The position numbers were made by a program, and so were the translations under genes. From positions 1 through 8,498 of the forward strand of contig CAMPJF010000045.1 in assembly GCA_946886725.1 (NCBI GenBank): a DNA stretch of 8,498 nt, written 5' to 3'. Below, in pieces: positions 1 through 6,209 of the stretch; the first letter of the stretch is position 1, and every line of letters begins with the position of its first letter. This stretch comes from an uncultured Candidatus Saccharibacteria bacterium. Its GTDB lineage: Bacteria > Patescibacteria > Saccharimonadia > Saccharimonadales > UBA6022. The notes beneath the pieces are model-generated. The model was not told the origin of the DNA. It was given only the letters and a program-made list of their open reading frames with translations, and made no database searches.

Positions 1-654
1 TGGATTTAGCTGGCGGATTGTGCCCGCCGCCAAGTTTCGTGGGTTTGCGAATTCCGTTTCGCCGATAGCACGACGGCGCTCGTTCAATTTTTCAAATTCA
101 GACTTAAGCATCACGATTTCACCGCGAATTTCCGTTCGTCCAATCAAAAACTGCGCATAAGCCTTGTCTTTGCGTAGTCGTAATGGTACGTTCATGATCG
201 TACGAACATTCGCAGTCACATCTTCGCCAACAAAGCTATCGCCACGCGTCACCGCCTGAACCAGTACGCCATCTTGATAAATTAAAGCACACGCTAATCC
301 ATCCATCTTGATATCAGCAAAGTACTCATGTCGGCGGCCAGGGAGTATCTTATCCACGCGCGTCACCCATGCCTCTACTTCATCGCGGTCGAAAACATCA
401 TTCAGGCTAAGCATGCGGCTACTATGCGTCACCTTCTTAAAACCACCGAGCAGCTCGCTACCGACACGCTGTGTGGGGCTATCCGGTGTAATTAATTCAG
501 GGTGTTCGGCTTCGATTTTCTTTAATTCCCCGAATAGGCTGTCATAAATAGCATCCGACACGGCAGGCTTATCTAATACGTGATAATCGTAGCTGTATCT
601 CGCGATCAGTTCGCGTAGTTCATTTGCTCGGTCATTAGGCTGGGAGGGCGTCAT
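1..654 (-). CDS. ligA: NAD-dependent DNA ligase LigA, N-terminal part (cut by window edge)
   Basis: LigA seals nicks in duplex DNA during replication and repair, using NAD+ to adenylate an active-site lysine. Translation of the minus strand from the ATG at 654 gives 218 residues, still open at position 1. Domain Ia is visible: Y24, H25, D34, Y37 and D38 match the NMN-binding residues known in E. coli LigA. The adenylation motif KMDG follows, with the nucleophile at K116 (K115 in E. coli), and the visible part ends in FANPRNLAAGTIRQLNP, the hallmark stretch of this family. The complete protein is usually about 670 residues, so roughly two thirds is missing. The start overlaps the end of the upstream membrane-protein gene by 20 bases. 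An AAAGG ribosome binding site about ten bases upstream, inside that gene, supports this start and suggests translational coupling. The identification is essentially certain. Confidence 0.97.
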   Translation of the reverse strand, partial: MTPSQPNDRANELRELIARYSYDYHVLDKPAVSDAIYDSLFGELKKIEAEHPELITPDSPTQRVGSELLGGFKKVTHSSRMLSLNDVFDRDEVEAWVTRVDKILPGRRHEYFADIKMDGLACALIYQDGVLVQAVTRGDSFVGEDVTANVRTIMNVPLRLRKDKAYAQFLIGRTEIRGEIVMLKSEFEKLNERRRAIGETEFANPRNLAAGTIRQLNP

Positions 655-1738
655 CTTCTACGACCTTTCGATAGAATAGATAGACATAGCTCGCTATCCA
701 TACAATAGTAATCGATCCCATCACAAGCAATGTCACGGGTACGATTGGCATCCATGAAACCGCCTGCCAGACACTTTTTAACCAGCCATCAAACAAGATA
801 ATTGGAATCACAATAATCACCCATGTTAATGCCAGAGTAAGCAGCATCCAGATTAAACGTAGCAGGATGCGCAGTCGCCTTCCGACAACCAAGTCCCCTG
901 CGGTGCGGATTGCCTGCATCGGGTACATGCCAGGCAGGGTAACAACAACGAGCGCGATTAATGTCGTCGTAATCCAATAAAGCGAAAGGATCGCGAGAAG
1001 CGCTGCAACCGACCAAAACATCATTGACTCGACGCCACCTTCAAGCAGACCTGAGGATACCGCCGAACTATATCCGAATAGCGCTAACGCCAAAGGAAGC
1101 ATCTGTAGAACAATCAGGGATGCGACAAAGAATGTCGAGATAATTGGTGCCCCCGCGCCATATAGGCCATCACGCATTTTTGGCTTGCGTCCTGCCAATA
1201 TAGCGCGCAGTAGCCAGACCGTCGTCAGCCACGCTAATAAACCTAGTATTGTTGCATATATCTGCGCACTCGCTCCAACAGCCGATCCGTTATACGCGCC
1301 CGATATTCCACCTACCAGCAACAGCCCGGCCTTGCCAATCTCCCCCCAGGCCCCCCGGAAAATATCCGCATTCGACTCATTCACTGTTTCACGCATTTGC
1401 GCGTACAGGTCTTCGGAAGACAGGTTGGTTATAGCGATCGTAAGAATTGCGTAAACGAGCACCATATACAAGAAAACTTTTTTATTTTTCCAGAGCGTCA
1501 TATTGACATAATGAGTAAACGCAATGTAGCCAGGAATATTGAGCGAGCGCGCATAATCGCGTCGATACGTGCGCCGAAAACTTCGATGTGGACGGCGACC
1601 AAGAAAGTCGTGCGCCCGTGCTCTAGCAGAAGCAATCGCACGGCTATCGAAAATTCGTCGCCAAGTCTTTAGGATGATGTTCGCGCTGTCATTACGTGCA
1701 GCCGATTTTGTTTGAGATTTTTTATTAGTAGTGGGCAT
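635..1738 (-). CDS. polytopic membrane protein of unknown function
   Basis: I do not recognise the function. The 367-residue product begins with about 85 residues rich in Arg and Lys and without a hydrophobic segment, probably cytoplasmic. Six convincing hydrophobic helices follow, at about 88-106, 160-181, 197-222, 239-266, 290-316 and 332-356, with a weaker one near 136-149. Between helices 4 and 5 lies a segment with TLPGMYPMQAIRTAGDLV at about 267-284, which recalls the amphipathic loop of YciC-like or glycerophosphodiesterase-type membrane domains. That resemblance is weak and only from memory. The gene sits 13 bases after htpX and overlaps ligA by 20 bases, so it is almost surely co-transcribed with lemA and htpX. 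There is no good Shine-Dalgarno sequence before the ATG at 1738, and the next in-frame Met is residue 80, so initiation may depend on termination of htpX. It is real, given its long open frame and membrane-protein composition. Confidence 0.85.
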   Translation of the reverse strand: MPTTNKKSQTKSAARNDSANIILKTWRRIFDSRAIASARARAHDFLGRRPHRSFRRTYRRDYARSLNIPGYIAFTHYVNMTLWKNKKVFLYMVLVYAILTIAITNLSSEDLYAQMRETVNESNADIFRGAWGEIGKAGLLLVGGISGAYNGSAVGASAQIYATILGLLAWLTTVWLLRAILAGRKPKMRDGLYGAGAPIISTFFVASLIVLQMLPLALALFGYSSAVSSGLLEGGVESMMFWSVAALLAILSLYWITTTLIALVVVTLPGMYPMQAIRTAGDLVVGRRLRILLRLIWMLLTLALTWVIIVIPIILFDGWLKSVWQAVSWMPIVPVTLLVMGSITIVWIASYVYLFYRKVVEDDALPA

Positions 1739-1751
1739 GAAAGTGTTCTAT

Positions 1752-2624
1752 TTAAAATTTATCGGCGTTCTGTCGCAGACGTGCGATACGTTCCTCAAGC
1801 GGGGGATGTGTACTGAAAAGCTTACTAAAAAAGCTTGGTTTAAGTGGATTATTGAAAAACAAGTGAGCTGATGCGGTATGCTGTTTTTGCATCGGGCGGC
1901 CGTACTCAGCCAGTTTTCCAAGAGCACTTGCGAGGCCTTCAGAATCACGCGTCGTCAACACACCGGACGCGTCAGCAAGATATTCTCGCTGACGACTGAT
2001 TGCCATCTGCACCATACCTGCAATGATTGGCGCCAAGACGATTAATACAATTCCAATAACCAGCACGACTGGATTAACATTCTCTCGGCGATCACTAAAA
2101 AAGAACATGCGAATGGCAATATCCGATAAAATCGCAATTGCACTCACTAGTCCAAAGGCAATCATACTCACGCGAATATCATAGTTACGAACATGACTCA
2201 TCTCGTGCGACATAACTGCTTCCAGCTCACGATCGTCCATCACCTCCATGATACCCGTCGTTGCTGCAACAACCGCATGTCGTGGATCTCGACCAGTAGC
2301 AAATGCATTGGGAGCTGGATCATCGATAACATATACCTTTGGTGTAGGCATTCCATTTGCAATAGCAAGGTTTTCAACCATACGATAGAGGCGTGGATTA
2401 TCGCGCTTTTCGATCTCGCGTGCACCAGTCATCGCTACAGCCAATTTCGCCGCAAGAAAGTATTGAACGAGTGCATAAACCGCGGACGCTCCAATTATCC
2501 AATACGCAAGCGAAGGCGAGCCATTAATGTAACTTACGGCCCAGCCGATTGCGCCGATTAGTCCAACGAACACAGCCATAATGATGACTGTGTTCCTTTT
2601 ATTGGCGGCAACTGCATTATACAT
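1752..2624 (-). CDS. htpX: HtpX-type membrane zinc metalloprotease (family M48)
   Basis: HtpX is an integral membrane endopeptidase whose zinc site faces the cytoplasm. In characterised bacteria it degrades misfolded or surplus membrane proteins. The 290-residue length is normal for the family. Hydrophobic segments lie at about 12-33, 40-60, 154-172 and 186-208. The zinc motif HEMSH occupies residues 140-144 (H140, catalytic E141, H144), and the third ligand is E214 in REYLADASG just after the last membrane helix. Other family marks are NAFATGRDP near 106-114 and STHPPLEERIARL near 271-283. The gene lies 19 bases after lemA, an arrangement seen in many bacteria. Its ribosome binding site is weak (GCGGAAT is somewhat far from the ATG), so coupling to lemA translation is plausible. 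No catalytic residue is missing and the family assignment is secure; the in vivo substrates are unknown. Confidence 0.95.
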   Translation of the reverse strand: MYNAVAANKRNTVIIMAVFVGLIGAIGWAVSYINGSPSLAYWIIGASAVYALVQYFLAAKLAVAMTGAREIEKRDNPRLYRMVENLAIANGMPTPKVYVIDDPAPNAFATGRDPRHAVVAATTGIMEVMDDRELEAVMSHEMSHVRNYDIRVSMIAFGLVSAIAILSDIAIRMFFFSDRRENVNPVVLVIGIVLIVLAPIIAGMVQMAISRQREYLADASGVLTTRDSEGLASALGKLAEYGRPMQKQHTASAHLFFNNPLKPSFFSKLFSTHPPLEERIARLRQNADKF

Positions 2625-2643
2625 CGCGCTACATTAATTCCGC

Positions 2644-3201
2644 TTAAAATTTAACTTCGACTGGCTTTTCAACTGAAGCCATGTCTTCGACTTCAAAGAA
2701 CTCGCGTTGAGTAAAACCAAGCATACCAGCAAACATATTATTAGGAAATACTTGAATTTTCGTGTTTAGATCGCGTACGCCACCGTTATAGAAACGACGT
2801 GAAGCCTGGATCTTATCTTCAGTATCGACAAGCTCTTGTTGTAGCTGAAGGAAATTCTCGTTAGCTTTTAGGTCAGGGTATGATTCGGCAACCGCAAACA
2901 AACTCTTCAAGGCGCCTTCGAATTGATTTTCAGCGGCTGCAGTTTCTTTGACGCCTTGCGCGTTCATTGCATTTGCGCGAGCTTCGGTGACTGCTTGAAA
3001 TACACCAGATTCATGCGCAGCATAGCCCTTTACGCTATTAATAAGGTTAGGGATCAAATCGAGTCGACGCTTTAATTGAACGGTGATATCGCTCCAAGCC
3101 TCGTCCACACGAATTTTTAGTGTCACCAAACCGTTATAGGTGACCCACAAGAATATGCCCAATACGGCAATAAGTCCTAATACGATCCAAAGTCCCAACA
3201 T
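2644..3201 (-). CDS. lemA: LemA family membrane-anchored protein
   Basis: LemA proteins are small, helical, single-pass envelope proteins whose molecular role is not settled. The product has 185 residues, a standard length. A short hydrophobic anchor occupies residues 3-21 and is followed directly by the YNGLVTLK segment. A coiled helical domain comes next, with the family signatures EAWSDITVQLKRRLDLIPNL at 34-53, YPDLKANENFLQLQQEL at 108-124 and SRRFYN at 134-139, ending in EKPVEVKF. The N terminus is predicted outside or in the membrane interface, with the helical domain beyond the anchor; orientation varies between reports. It is the first gene of an apparent operon with htpX, an unknown membrane protein and ligA. 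An AAGGGGA ribosome binding site nine or so bases upstream and an extended -10 promoter at 3242-3250 support the start at 3201. Confidence 0.95.
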   Translation of the reverse strand: MLGLWIVLGLIAVLGIFLWVTYNGLVTLKIRVDEAWSDITVQLKRRLDLIPNLINSVKGYAAHESGVFQAVTEARANAMNAQGVKETAAAENQFEGALKSLFAVAESYPDLKANENFLQLQQELVDTEDKIQASRRFYNGGVRDLNTKIQVFPNNMFAGMLGFTQREFFEVEDMASVEKPVEVKF

Positions 3202-3241
3202 TTCTTATATTCCCCTTATTTTTCTACTAATTGATACTTCT

Positions 3242-3250
3242 ATTGTAGCA
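3242..3250 (-). promoter_or_regulatory. extended -10 promoter for the lemA-htpX-ligA operon
   Basis: On the minus strand the sequence TGCTACAAT matches the extended -10 form TGnTATAAT with one change. The best-placed -35 hexamer, TCGAGT at 3265-3270 with a 17-base spacer, is weak, as is common for extended -10 promoters. Transcription would start near 3235, leaving a leader of about 33 bases that holds the AAGGGGA ribosome binding site. The element lies just downstream of the tRNA terminator, whose stem overlaps the -35 position. It is the only good candidate between the tRNA genes and lemA. Predicted by eye only. Confidence 0.6.
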
Positions 3251-3259
3251 TTTAACACG

Positions 3260-3289
3260 AAAAAACTCGACCCATTGCTGGACCGAGTC
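3260..3289 (-). terminator. Rho-independent terminator after the tRNA-Cys/tRNA-Leu(UAA) unit
   Basis: On the minus strand a nine-pair stem (bases 3280-3288 against 3265-3273, including two G-T pairs) encloses a six-base loop and runs directly into six T residues. It begins about ten bases after the CCA end of tRNA-Leu(UAA), the expected position for ending that transcript. The plus strand has no T run after the stem, so the element works in the minus direction only. Confidence 0.8.
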
Positions 3290-3299
3290 TGATCAATTC

Positions 3300-3387
3300 T
3301 GGTGCGCAGAGCGGGACTTGAACCCGCACGACCTATTGGTCAAGAGATTTTAAGTCTCTCGTGTCTACCAAATTCCACCATCCGCGC
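3300..3387 (-). tRNA. tRNA-Leu, anticodon UAA, CCA encoded
   Basis: The 88-base gene folds as a class II tRNA with a long variable arm. The acceptor GCGCGGA pairs with TCTGCGC (one G-T pair), followed by discriminator A at 3303 and an encoded CCA at 3300-3302. The T arm is GCGGG-TTCAAGT-CCCGC. The anticodon stem AGAGA/TCTCT closes the loop CTTAAAA, giving anticodon UAA at 3350-3352, which reads UUA (and UUG by wobble). The gene lies 29 bases after tRNA-Cys with no terminator between, so the two are probably cut from one transcript ending at the 3260-3289 terminator. Confidence 0.96.
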
Positions 3388-3416
3388 ATGTACTTTGTAT
3401 AAATAAATATACCATA

Positions 3417-3490
3417 TGGAGGCACGTATGGGAGTCGAACCCATTTAAAAGGTTTTGCAGACCTCCACGTAACCGTTCCGTCAACGCGCC
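3417..3490 (-). tRNA. tRNA-Cys, anticodon GCA, CCA encoded
   Basis: The 74-base gene has acceptor GGCGCGT pairing with ACGTGCC, discriminator U (T) at the base before CCA, and an encoded CCA at 3417-3419. U73 is a known identity element for cysteinyl-tRNA synthetase. The anticodon loop CTGCAAA carries GCA at 3456-3458. The T arm is ATGGG-TTCGACT-CCCAT, and the D stem is short at three pairs. A strong extended -10 promoter ends a dozen bases upstream, so the primary transcript should begin only a few bases before the mature 5' end. Confidence 0.96.
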
Positions 3491-3502
3491 ATCTGTTTAG
3501 AT

Positions 3503-3511
3503 ATTATAGCA
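3503..3511 (-). promoter_or_regulatory. extended -10 promoter for tRNA-Cys and tRNA-Leu(UAA)
   Basis: The minus strand reads TGCTATAAT, a perfect TGnTATAAT extended -10. No convincing -35 hexamer lies 16-18 bases upstream. The predicted start near 3496 is about six bases before the tRNA 5' end. The element lies between the terminator of the previous tRNA unit and tRNA-Cys, exactly where an independent promoter is needed. Confidence 0.7.
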
Positions 3512-3545
3512 GACGCAAAGTGTTTTCGTAGGGCTTCGGCCAAAT

Positions 3546-3568
3546 AAAAAAGAGATCTATCGATCTCT
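3546..3568 (-). terminator. Rho-independent terminator after tRNA-Leu(GAG)
   Basis: On the minus strand AGAGATC, loop GATA, then GATCTCT form a perfect seven-pair hairpin followed by a run of five further T residues. It starts about nine bases after the CCA end of tRNA-Leu(GAG). Because no other terminator lies between the solute-binding protein gene and this point, it probably also ends read-through transcripts from the pepP-secG operon. Confidence 0.8.
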
Positions 3569-3576
3569 GTTCTATG

Positions 3577-3663
3577 TGGTGCGCGAAAGAGGACTTGAAC
3601 CTCCACGTCCCGAAGGACACCAGCCCCTCAAGCTGACGCGTCTACCAATTCCGCCATTCGCGC
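3577..3663 (-). tRNA. tRNA-Leu, anticodon GAG, CCA encoded
   Basis: The 87-base class II gene has a perfect seven-pair acceptor (GCGCGAA with TTCGCGC), discriminator A at 3580 and an encoded CCA at 3577-3579. The anticodon stem TCAGC/GCTGG closes the loop TTGAGGG, giving GAG at 3627-3629, which reads CUC and CUU. The variable arm GGTGTCCTTCGGGACGT contains a TTCG-capped stem typical of leucine tRNAs. The 5' end lies 34 bases after the stop of the solute-binding protein gene. It has its own promoter and may also receive read-through from that operon. Confidence 0.96.
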
Positions 3664-3685
3664 ATAAGGGTGATTAACCTTGACG

Positions 3686-3714
3686 ATTATAACGATGTTA
3701 CGGCGTTTTGTAAA
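3686..3714 (-). promoter_or_regulatory. sigma-70-type promoter for tRNA-Leu(GAG)
   Basis: The minus strand carries TTTACA (3709-3714), a 17-base spacer, then a perfect TATAAT (3686-3691). This is the best two-element promoter in the window. The predicted start near 3679 is about 16 bases before the tRNA. The -35 hexamer and most of the spacer lie inside the last codons of the solute-binding protein gene, whose stop is at 3698-3700. Confidence 0.75.
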
Positions 3715-5545
3715 CCGGCTCCTGGTTAACACTCCAATACAGCACATTCGCATACCTATCGCCCGCTGTCACTAAACTAGTTTCAGAGTCGATCGTTTTG
3801 ACCTGTTTACTGGCGACGTATTCAGAGACAGATTGGTAGAGTCCGATTGCTGGAACATCTGCAATCCACTGTTTAGCGAATGCAATATATTTTGCATTTC
3901 GAAGGTCTGGCTCAATTCGCGAACGGGCGCTCGCGAGTGCGGCATCGGCTGTCGTATTTTTATAGTTTGAAAAGTTATAGCCGTTTGGATTAGCTTGTGA
4001 CGTATGCCAATATGCGTACACGTCTGGATCGGCGCCGATAGCCAACTCGTACAACAGCACATCGTAACTGCGAGGCTGCAAGACGTTTTGGATAAAATTA
4101 CTTGTGCGATCCGCAGTATCGATAACGTTCGTATTGACCGTAATGCCCAATTGTCGCCATTGCCCAACTAATACTTCGAGTGACTTCTCGTAAATGGCAT
4201 TTTTTGTCGTTGCCACCGATAATGTTAGCGGCTGGCCCGCATCATTCTTGCGCACACCACCTACCAACTTCCACCCCGCTCCGTCTAATAGTTCCGCGGC
4301 GCGCTTATCATTAAAGGCGGGCGGTTGCGGCACATCACTGCCGGTCAATTGCCCACGAACAAACGGAAGATCCAGTGCTGGCTTTTCAAGAACGGTATCC
4401 TTCGACTTGTCATTAGGTGCCTCTGGTGAAGGCACGCTGACGCGCAAACTTTTGCGAATCGCTGCCGTGTCCGTACCTAATTGCAGCGCCTGTCGTATTG
4501 CTTTGTCTTTCAATACCGGCGAATCAACGTTCAAAAGTGCATACACGCCACCATTGATCGGCCGAGATACAATAGTATAATCTTTCATATCGACGCTACG
4601 AACCTCAGCAGAGGTTAGTCCGGCCGCCGCGCTAACTTCACCCGTTTTAAGTGCCTTAACGATTGCTTCTTGCTTGTCATAAGCATGCACCTCGAAACGG
4701 TTAATGAGTGGCGCTCCCTTGTAGTAATCAGCAAATGCGGTCATATTAACTGCGCGATGCCCTGCTGTACCTATGGTTTGCAGTAGACGATAACTAAAAG
4801 GACCGCTACCGACAGGTGCGCGACTGAAGACATTTTCCCGAATCGTACCAGGTTCGACCCTGCCGAGAATATGTTCAGGCAATACAGCAAACGTTAACGC
4901 GTGCGAGAATGCCGCGTAAGATACAGGTAATTGAAATTGTACCGTCGTGTCGTCCAGCGCCTTTACTTTAACATCCTGCCAATTACTACGGAGTGGCGAG
5001 CGAGTCGCGGGGTTTTTTATCAGGTTAACAGTAAAAGCGACGTCGTTAGCGTTCACTCGCCTACCATCATGCCACAGCGCATCGGAACGGATAGTGACAG
5101 TATACGTCGTGCCCGTGTCGTCGATACTCGTATTCTTCGCCAGGTCCCCACGAAGGTGACCGGACTGATCGTAGTGATACAACGAAGAGAACATCAGCTG
5201 GCTGGCGGCAATTTCCGGGTTAGATTCTGCATAGAGCGGGTTTAGCGTATCGATATATCCAAGCGACGCTTCCGCATACGTGCCGCCGCTCGCAGCACCA
5301 GTCGTTTGATAGCTGCGCTGAAACCACATAAGTTGCAAGCCGACGATCGCGATCATCACCCCGACCAGCGCCAGCCAGCCAATAATATGCCGACGAACAT
5401 CCCGCATATTATCCAGACGGCTAACGATAAACTTGTGCGCATGACGCATAGTCGCACCTTCTGCCTTTTTGACACGCTTCGATAGCTTTTTATGGTCAAA
5501 GTTTATCTTTTGAAGCTTACGCCACCCACGCTTTTCGTCAGACAT
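3698..5545 (-). CDS. family 5 extracellular solute-binding protein (peptide-type), membrane anchored
   Basis: This is an OppA/DppA-like substrate-binding component of an ABC importer, most likely for peptides. The 615-residue product has an unusual beginning: about 53 mostly basic, cytoplasmic residues, then one membrane helix at about 54-74, with no lipobox cysteine. The binding domain (about 95-550) shows family features: TLNPLYAESNPEIAASQL near 100-117, WHDGRRVNANDVAFTV at 158-173, PVGSGPFSYRLL at 245-256, YKGAPLI near 275-281, and the C-terminal DPDVYAYWHTSQANPNGYNF at 507-526. The length fits the family once the N-terminal extension is subtracted. A perfect AGGAGG at 5551-5556, overlapping the secG stop region, with five bases before the ATG fixes the start. 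No permease or ATPase gene is in view, so partners must be encoded elsewhere or absent. The ligand cannot be told from sequence. Confidence 0.92.
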   Translation of the reverse strand: MSDEKRGWRKLQKINFDHKKLSKRVKKAEGATMRHAHKFIVSRLDNMRDVRRHIIGWLALVGVMIAIVGLQLMWFQRSYQTTGAASGGTYAEASLGYIDTLNPLYAESNPEIAASQLMFSSLYHYDQSGHLRGDLAKNTSIDDTGTTYTVTIRSDALWHDGRRVNANDVAFTVNLIKNPATRSPLRSNWQDVKVKALDDTTVQFQLPVSYAAFSHALTFAVLPEHILGRVEPGTIRENVFSRAPVGSGPFSYRLLQTIGTAGHRAVNMTAFADYYKGAPLINRFEVHAYDKQEAIVKALKTGEVSAAAGLTSAEVRSVDMKDYTIVSRPINGGVYALLNVDSPVLKDKAIRQALQLGTDTAAIRKSLRVSVPSPEAPNDKSKDTVLEKPALDLPFVRGQLTGSDVPQPPAFNDKRAAELLDGAGWKLVGGVRKNDAGQPLTLSVATTKNAIYEKSLEVLVGQWRQLGITVNTNVIDTADRTSNFIQNVLQPRSYDVLLYELAIGADPDVYAYWHTSQANPNGYNFSNYKNTTADAALASARSRIEPDLRNAKYIAFAKQWIADVPAIGLYQSVSEYVASKQVKTIDSETSLVTAGDRYANVLYWSVNQEPVYKTP

Positions 5546-5549
5546 TTAT

Positions 5550-5556
5550 ACCTCCT
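5550..5556 (-). promoter_or_regulatory. consensus Shine-Dalgarno for the solute-binding protein
   Basis: AGGAGGT on the minus strand, five bases before the ATG at 5545, matches the anti-Shine-Dalgarno of 16S rRNA perfectly. It overlaps the stop codon of secG (TAG at 5555-5557), so ribosomes ending secG finish directly on it. This is the strongest ribosome binding site seen here and suggests high output of the binding protein. Confidence 0.8.
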
Positions 5557-5791
5557 ATACGCCAAAAGCCGGCAAGAGCAGGCCAATCAGAATCGACAAG
5601 ACAAAAATCACCGCTAGCACGATAGACGCTTCGAACAGATTCTTATCCAAGCCACGACGAGTCGTGTATAGCTCGCCCGAACTACCAAAGCCCGCACCAA
5701 GGCTCGCGCCACGCTGCTGTAGTAATATCGCTAGAATCATCAGCAAAGCTGATCCAATGGTTACAATTTGTAAAATACTATCAATATTCAT
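5555..5791 (-). CDS. secG: preprotein translocase subunit SecG
   Basis: SecG is the small accessory subunit of the SecYEG export channel in the cytoplasmic membrane. The 78-residue product is a normal length. It has two membrane helices, about 5-24 and 53-75, joined by the family's conserved loop: LLQQRGASLGAGFGSSG at 23-39 matches the typical LLQ-rich, glycine-rich SecG linker. The ATG at 5791 shares one base with the stop of the upstream PF04020 gene (TAATG), so the two are translationally coupled. GGGAGAGAG provides a ribosome binding site. SecG is often found in mixed housekeeping operons; here it precedes a secreted binding protein that would itself use the Sec channel. Confidence 0.94.
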   Translation of the reverse strand: MNIDSILQIVTIGSALLMILAILLQQRGASLGAGFGSSGELYTTRRGLDKNLFEASIVLAVIFVLSILIGLLLPAFGV

Positions 5792-6183
5792 TATTCTCTC
5801 TCCCGTTGACGCATGTATTGTAATTCTAATACACCACTAACTATATAGTTTACCAGACTGAGCACTATTCCCGTAATCATCGAATAAAGGAAGGTCATTT
5901 GCAAGCCGGGTGCGAGTTTTAGCGATATATACACCATCAAACCGTTGACGACGATCATAAACAATCCAAGTGTCACTAAAATGGCCGGTAGCGAAAGAAT
6001 TATGACAATCGGGCGAAGCACTGCATTAATAACAGAGAAGATAAGACCCGCAACCAAAAACACCCACGTATTTGCCGTTAGCTCAGCGTCACTATATCCG
6101 GTGCCGAAAACCCGTACTGCTACCCACAGTCCAAACGAATTCAATATCCATCGCAGGATAAACAAAGAAAATTGTCTTTTCAT
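5791..6183 (-). CDS. four-helix membrane protein, PF04020 (phage holin 4 superfamily / YvlD-like)
   Basis: The 130-residue product is hydrophobic throughout, with helices near 7-26, 39-57, 59-90 (probably one long or two short) and 97-119. The conserved core NAVLRPIVIILSLPAILVTL at 53-72, followed by GLFMIVVNGLMVY, is the signature of PF04020. That family was named after phage holins but is very widespread as ordinary chromosomal genes (YvlD in Bacillus), with unknown function linked to envelope stress in some species. Nothing around it suggests a prophage: no lysin, integrase or structural gene is present. AAAGGAC some six bases upstream of the ATG at 6183 is a good ribosome binding site. 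The gene follows pepP by 26 bases and overlaps secG by one base, so it is part of the same operon. Confidence 0.9.
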   Translation of the reverse strand: MKRQFSLFILRWILNSFGLWVAVRVFGTGYSDAELTANTWVFLVAGLIFSVINAVLRPIVIILSLPAILVTLGLFMIVVNGLMVYISLKLAPGLQMTFLYSMITGIVLSLVNYIVSGVLELQYMRQRERE

Positions 6184-6209
6184 AAACTGTCCTTTATTGT
6201 AGCTACTTT

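Noticed and set aside
2193..2561. 122-residue open frame on the plus strand opposite htpX
   Set aside because: It lies wholly antisense to a well-conserved protease gene, has a biased composition with many His, Cys and Arg, and resembles no known family. It is a shadow of the real frame.
3531..3541. GGC-TTCG-GCC-type mini hairpin between tRNA units
   Set aside because: It has only about three pairs and no T run after the stem on the plus strand. The strong terminator lies beside it on the minus strand.
4194..4580. 128-residue plus-strand open frame opposite the solute-binding protein gene
   Set aside because: It is antisense to a recognised domain and no family features are seen. It probably exists because stop codons are rare in that frame.
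5791..6183. Prophage or lysis cassette suggested by the holin family name
   Set aside because: PF04020 is a common chromosomal family, and no endolysin, integrase or phage structural gene is present. Neighbours are housekeeping genes.
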